16,770 nucleotides of DNA from NCBI GenBank assembly GCA_964403785.1, contig CAYOHM010000041.1:1-16770 (forward strand). Reading direction: 5' to 3'. The position numbers and the translations under genes are program-made. The stretch comes from MGBC120314 sp964403785 (lineage in GTDB: Bacteria > Bacillota > Clostridia > Lachnospirales > Lachnospiraceae). Positions within the stretch are counted from its first letter, which is position 1. Each line of letters begins with the position of its first letter. The notes below the pieces were generated by a model, which saw nothing but the letters and a program-made list of their open reading frames with translations, was not told the DNA's origin and searched no databases. Below are positions 14,785 to 16,770 of the stretch, piece after piece.

Positions 14785-15846
14785 ATGGATAAGACAAGAC
14801 TTAACTTTCTGGATATTGCCAAGGGACTTGGCATTATACTGGTTTTGTACTCGCACAGCTGTGGCTTTCCGGTATTTGGAAACGCTGTTGTTGCGTTTTA
14901 TATGCCGCTTTTTTTCTTTGTATCGGGATATGTATACAAAGGCGGCAGAACACCGAAGGAAAATATTAAAAGAAAATTAAAACAGCTTCTGATACCCTAT
15001 GCAGGATATACGCTTTTGCTTTATGCTGAAAATGTTATTCTGAGGTGTATTAAGCACGAGCTTAACAAGCAGACGCTCCTTATGCCGCTGCTGGGTGCTC
15101 TTTATTCAAGAGGCGCACTTTATGCCGATATGTCAGGTGAAAATGTATATTTTTTTCTTATCAGCAACGGTCCGATGTGGTTCATTACTGCTATGGCTGT
15201 GGCAAGCATAATATTTTACCTGTTTGTTGACAGCTTCCTCTCGGATAAAAAATCTGCGATTGCCATATCCGCTGTATTGATAGGCATTACCATTGCTTTT
15301 TCATACTGCCCTCTGCTGCTCCCGTGGAGTATCGATACAGCCTTTGCATGCGCATTATTTATGCTTGCAGGAGCTAAGCTTGGCAGCATCTCATATTTTA
15401 GCGATGCCAATAAAAGCAGGTTCAGATTGTGGCAGATTATAGCCTCTGCGGCAGTTTATTGTGTGCTTACGCAGTATGCAGAGCCGATAAATCTGTCTAT
15501 ACGGGATTACGGATATTCGGGAATAACAGGTGCATTGTGGTTTTTATCAGCCGCATTTGCAGGTGTTATCATATTTCTGTGGATATGCCGATATATTGAA
15601 AAATATAAATGGACAAGGGTTATAATTGCTGTGGGCAGGCATACTTACAGTATTATGGCGCTTCACATATTTTTGATAAAATATTTGAACAAGGCATATT
15701 TTATTTTTCATATGACCTTTCAGTTTGACAGGGGATGTATCTGGTATTGGGTTTATTGGAACGTCCTGTTTGTACTTGTGATAATTATTTGTATGCTGTT
15801 CGATTTAATAATCGGAAAGATAAGGAGGAAATTTATATGGAATTGA
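14785..15846 (+). CDS. Membrane acyltransferase 3 (AT3) protein, copy D
   Basis: A 353-residue polytopic membrane protein opening NFLDIAKGLGIILVLYSH with K13-x10-H24. It shares with copy A (9701) the blocks LLIPY, NGPMWFITAMA (N128, versus N129 in copy A) and LLPWS, so the two are paralogues about five kilobases apart, separated by other genes. A terminal VGRHTYSIMALHIF helix is also matched by VGRNTLIILAFHM in copy A. The start is the ATG at 14785 with GGGGAG (14776-14781) rather close upstream. Its 3' end overlaps the next gene by 10 nt. It probably acylates a different position or sugar than copy A. The substrate is unknown. Confidence 0.8.
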   Translation: MDKTRLNFLDIAKGLGIILVLYSHSCGFPVFGNAVVAFYMPLFFFVSGYVYKGGRTPKENIKRKLKQLLIPYAGYTLLLYAENVILRCIKHELNKQTLLMPLLGALYSRGALYADMSGENVYFFLISNGPMWFITAMAVASIIFYLFVDSFLSDKKSAIAISAVLIGITIAFSYCPLLLPWSIDTAFACALFMLAGAKLGSISYFSDANKSRFRLWQIIASAAVYCVLTQYAEPINLSIRDYGYSGITGALWFLSAAFAGVIIFLWICRYIEKYKWTRVIIAVGRHTYSIMALHIFLIKYLNKAYFIFHMTFQFDRGCIWYWVYWNVLFVLVIIICMLFDLIIGKIRRKFIWN

Positions 15847-16769
15847 TTTCGGTTATCGTACCCAGCTATAATGAGCAGGAGGCACTTCCATTTTTTTATA
15901 AAGAGATATGTAAGGTTTCGGAAGAGTTCACTAAAAAAGACGTGGATATGGAATTTATATTTGTCGATGACGGCTCAAGGGATGATACCCTCAATGTGAT
16001 AAAGGAATTTGCAGGTAAGGATTCCCGCGTACATTATGTGTCATTTTCACGTAATTTCGGAAAAGAGGCTGCCATTTATGCAGGACTTGAGGCTGCAAAG
16101 GGTGATTATGCGGTGCTTATGGACGCCGACCTTCAGGACCCACCGGCACTTCTGCCTGAAATGTACTCAATAATCAAGCAGGAGGGCTATGACAGCGTTG
16201 CAACCAGACGTGTTACAAGAAAGGGAGAGCCTGTCATCCGTTCCTTTTTTGCGAGAATGTTTTATCGGATAATGAACAAGATGTCGGATGTTGACCTTGT
16301 TGACGGTGCGCGTGATTACAGACTTATGAAGAGATGTATGGTGGATGCCATACTTTCTATGACAGAATATAACCGTTTTACCAAGGGAATATTCGGCTGG
16401 ATAGGCTTTAAAACAAAATGGCTTGAGTTTGAAAATACGGAGCGCGTTGCCGGTGAAACGAAATGGAGCTTCTGGAAGCTTTTCAGATATTCAATTGAGG
16501 GAATCGTGGGCTTCTCAACCATGCCGCTTATGATAGCCTCATGGCTCGGTGTGATAATGTGTATATTTGCTGTATTTGCAATTATATTTGTTGTAGTAAG
16601 ACAGCTTGCATATGGAGGCTCGGCATTCGGGTGGCCTTCCATGGTGTGCATAATTGCCCTGTTCAGCGGAATCCAGCTTCTATGTATAGGAATACTCGGA
16701 CAGTACCTTGCCAAAACATATCTTGAAACGAAAAACAGACCTATTTACATAGCCAAGGAAAAAAAGTAG
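15837..16769 (+). CDS. GtrB/DPM1-like polyprenyl-phosphate glycosyltransferase
   Basis: A 310-residue GT2 enzyme anchored by two C-terminal transmembrane helices (about 225-290). The catalytic domain shows SVIVPSYNEQEAL, FVDDGSRDDT (44-51), SRNFGKEAA, and LMDADLQDPP with D96 and D98. The C-terminal GILGQYLAKTYLETKNRP is a hallmark of this group. Such enzymes (GtrB, ArnC, CsbB types) move a sugar from UDP- or GDP-sugar to undecaprenyl-phosphate on the cytoplasmic face; the sugar is then flipped and transferred outside. I chose the ATG at 15837 because AAGGAGG (15822-15828) sits 8 nt upstream; it overlaps the previous AT3 gene by 10 nt. It is complete, with the TAG ending one base before the window edge. 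A partner flippase (GtrA/EamA-like) and a GT-C transferase would be expected beyond the window. Confidence 0.88.
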   Translation: MELISVIVPSYNEQEALPFFYKEICKVSEEFTKKDVDMEFIFVDDGSRDDTLNVIKEFAGKDSRVHYVSFSRNFGKEAAIYAGLEAAKGDYAVLMDADLQDPPALLPEMYSIIKQEGYDSVATRRVTRKGEPVIRSFFARMFYRIMNKMSDVDLVDGARDYRLMKRCMVDAILSMTEYNRFTKGIFGWIGFKTKWLEFENTERVAGETKWSFWKLFRYSIEGIVGFSTMPLMIASWLGVIMCIFAVFAIIFVVVRQLAYGGSAFGWPSMVCIIALFSGIQLLCIGILGQYLAKTYLETKNRPIYIAKEKK

Positions 16770-16770
16770 T

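Noticed and set aside
1..16770. CRISPR array, insertion sequence, attachment site, tRNA or rRNA
   Set aside because: No regularly spaced repeats, transposase motifs with terminal inverted repeats, cloverleaf-like segments or rRNA signatures were seen on either strand.

Overview
The window looks like a chromosomal segment of a low-to-moderate GC Gram-positive anaerobe of the Clostridia, most plausibly Lachnospiraceae-like. This is inferred from strong AAGGAGG-type ribosome binding sites, TGn-extended -10 promoters, heavy use of AGA/AGG and ATA codons, a Bacillus/Clostridium-type LexA box, and a capsule/teichoic-acid-like gene repertoire. I cannot assign a species. All fifteen genes I accept lie on the + strand. 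I see no rRNA, tRNA, CRISPR array, insertion sequence or phage module.

Left part (1-3020): three apparently independent genes. The first is a large ADA2/ADGF-type adenosine-deaminase-like metallohydrolase without a signal peptide. The second is a 59-residue zinc-ribbon protein resembling phage Mu Com, whose near-consensus promoter (TTGACA-17-TATATT) carries a LexA/SOS-type operator between -35 and -10. The third is a divergent aquaporin/glycerol-facilitator-family channel with altered NPA motifs. A strong intrinsic terminator closes this part.

Middle part (3025-6771): a promoter with a perfect TATAAT -10 drives a TagB/TagF-like CDP-alditol phosphotransferase, a LicD-family phosphotransferase and a CgeB-like glycosyltransferase. 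This looks like a cassette that adds a phospho-substituent (such as phosphocholine, glycerol-phosphate or ribitol-phosphate) to a cell-surface glycan.

Right part (6775-16769): a second extended -10 promoter precedes a tightly packed run of ten genes, many overlapping by 1-16 nt. In order they are a GT-D-fold-like glycosyltransferase, a DxD glycosyltransferase, a fucosyltransferase-like enzyme, three consecutive membrane acyltransferase-3 (AT3) proteins, a GT2 glycosyltransferase, a UDP-glucose 6-dehydrogenase, a fourth AT3 protein paralogous to the first, and a membrane-anchored GtrB/DPM1-like polyprenyl-phosphate glycosyltransferase. Together they would make UDP-glucuronate, assemble a repeat unit, acylate it at several positions and load a lipid-linked sugar for transfer outside the membrane. 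No flippase, polymerase, initiating sugar-phosphate transferase, chain-length regulator or nucleotide-activation gene (licC, tagD) is present, so the window is an interior slice of a larger surface-polysaccharide locus.

I do not see a clearly new multi-gene defence or signalling system. The most unusual items are the SOS-box-controlled Com-like zinc ribbon, the aquaporin with altered NPA motifs, and the GT-D-like enzyme with a changed acidic motif.
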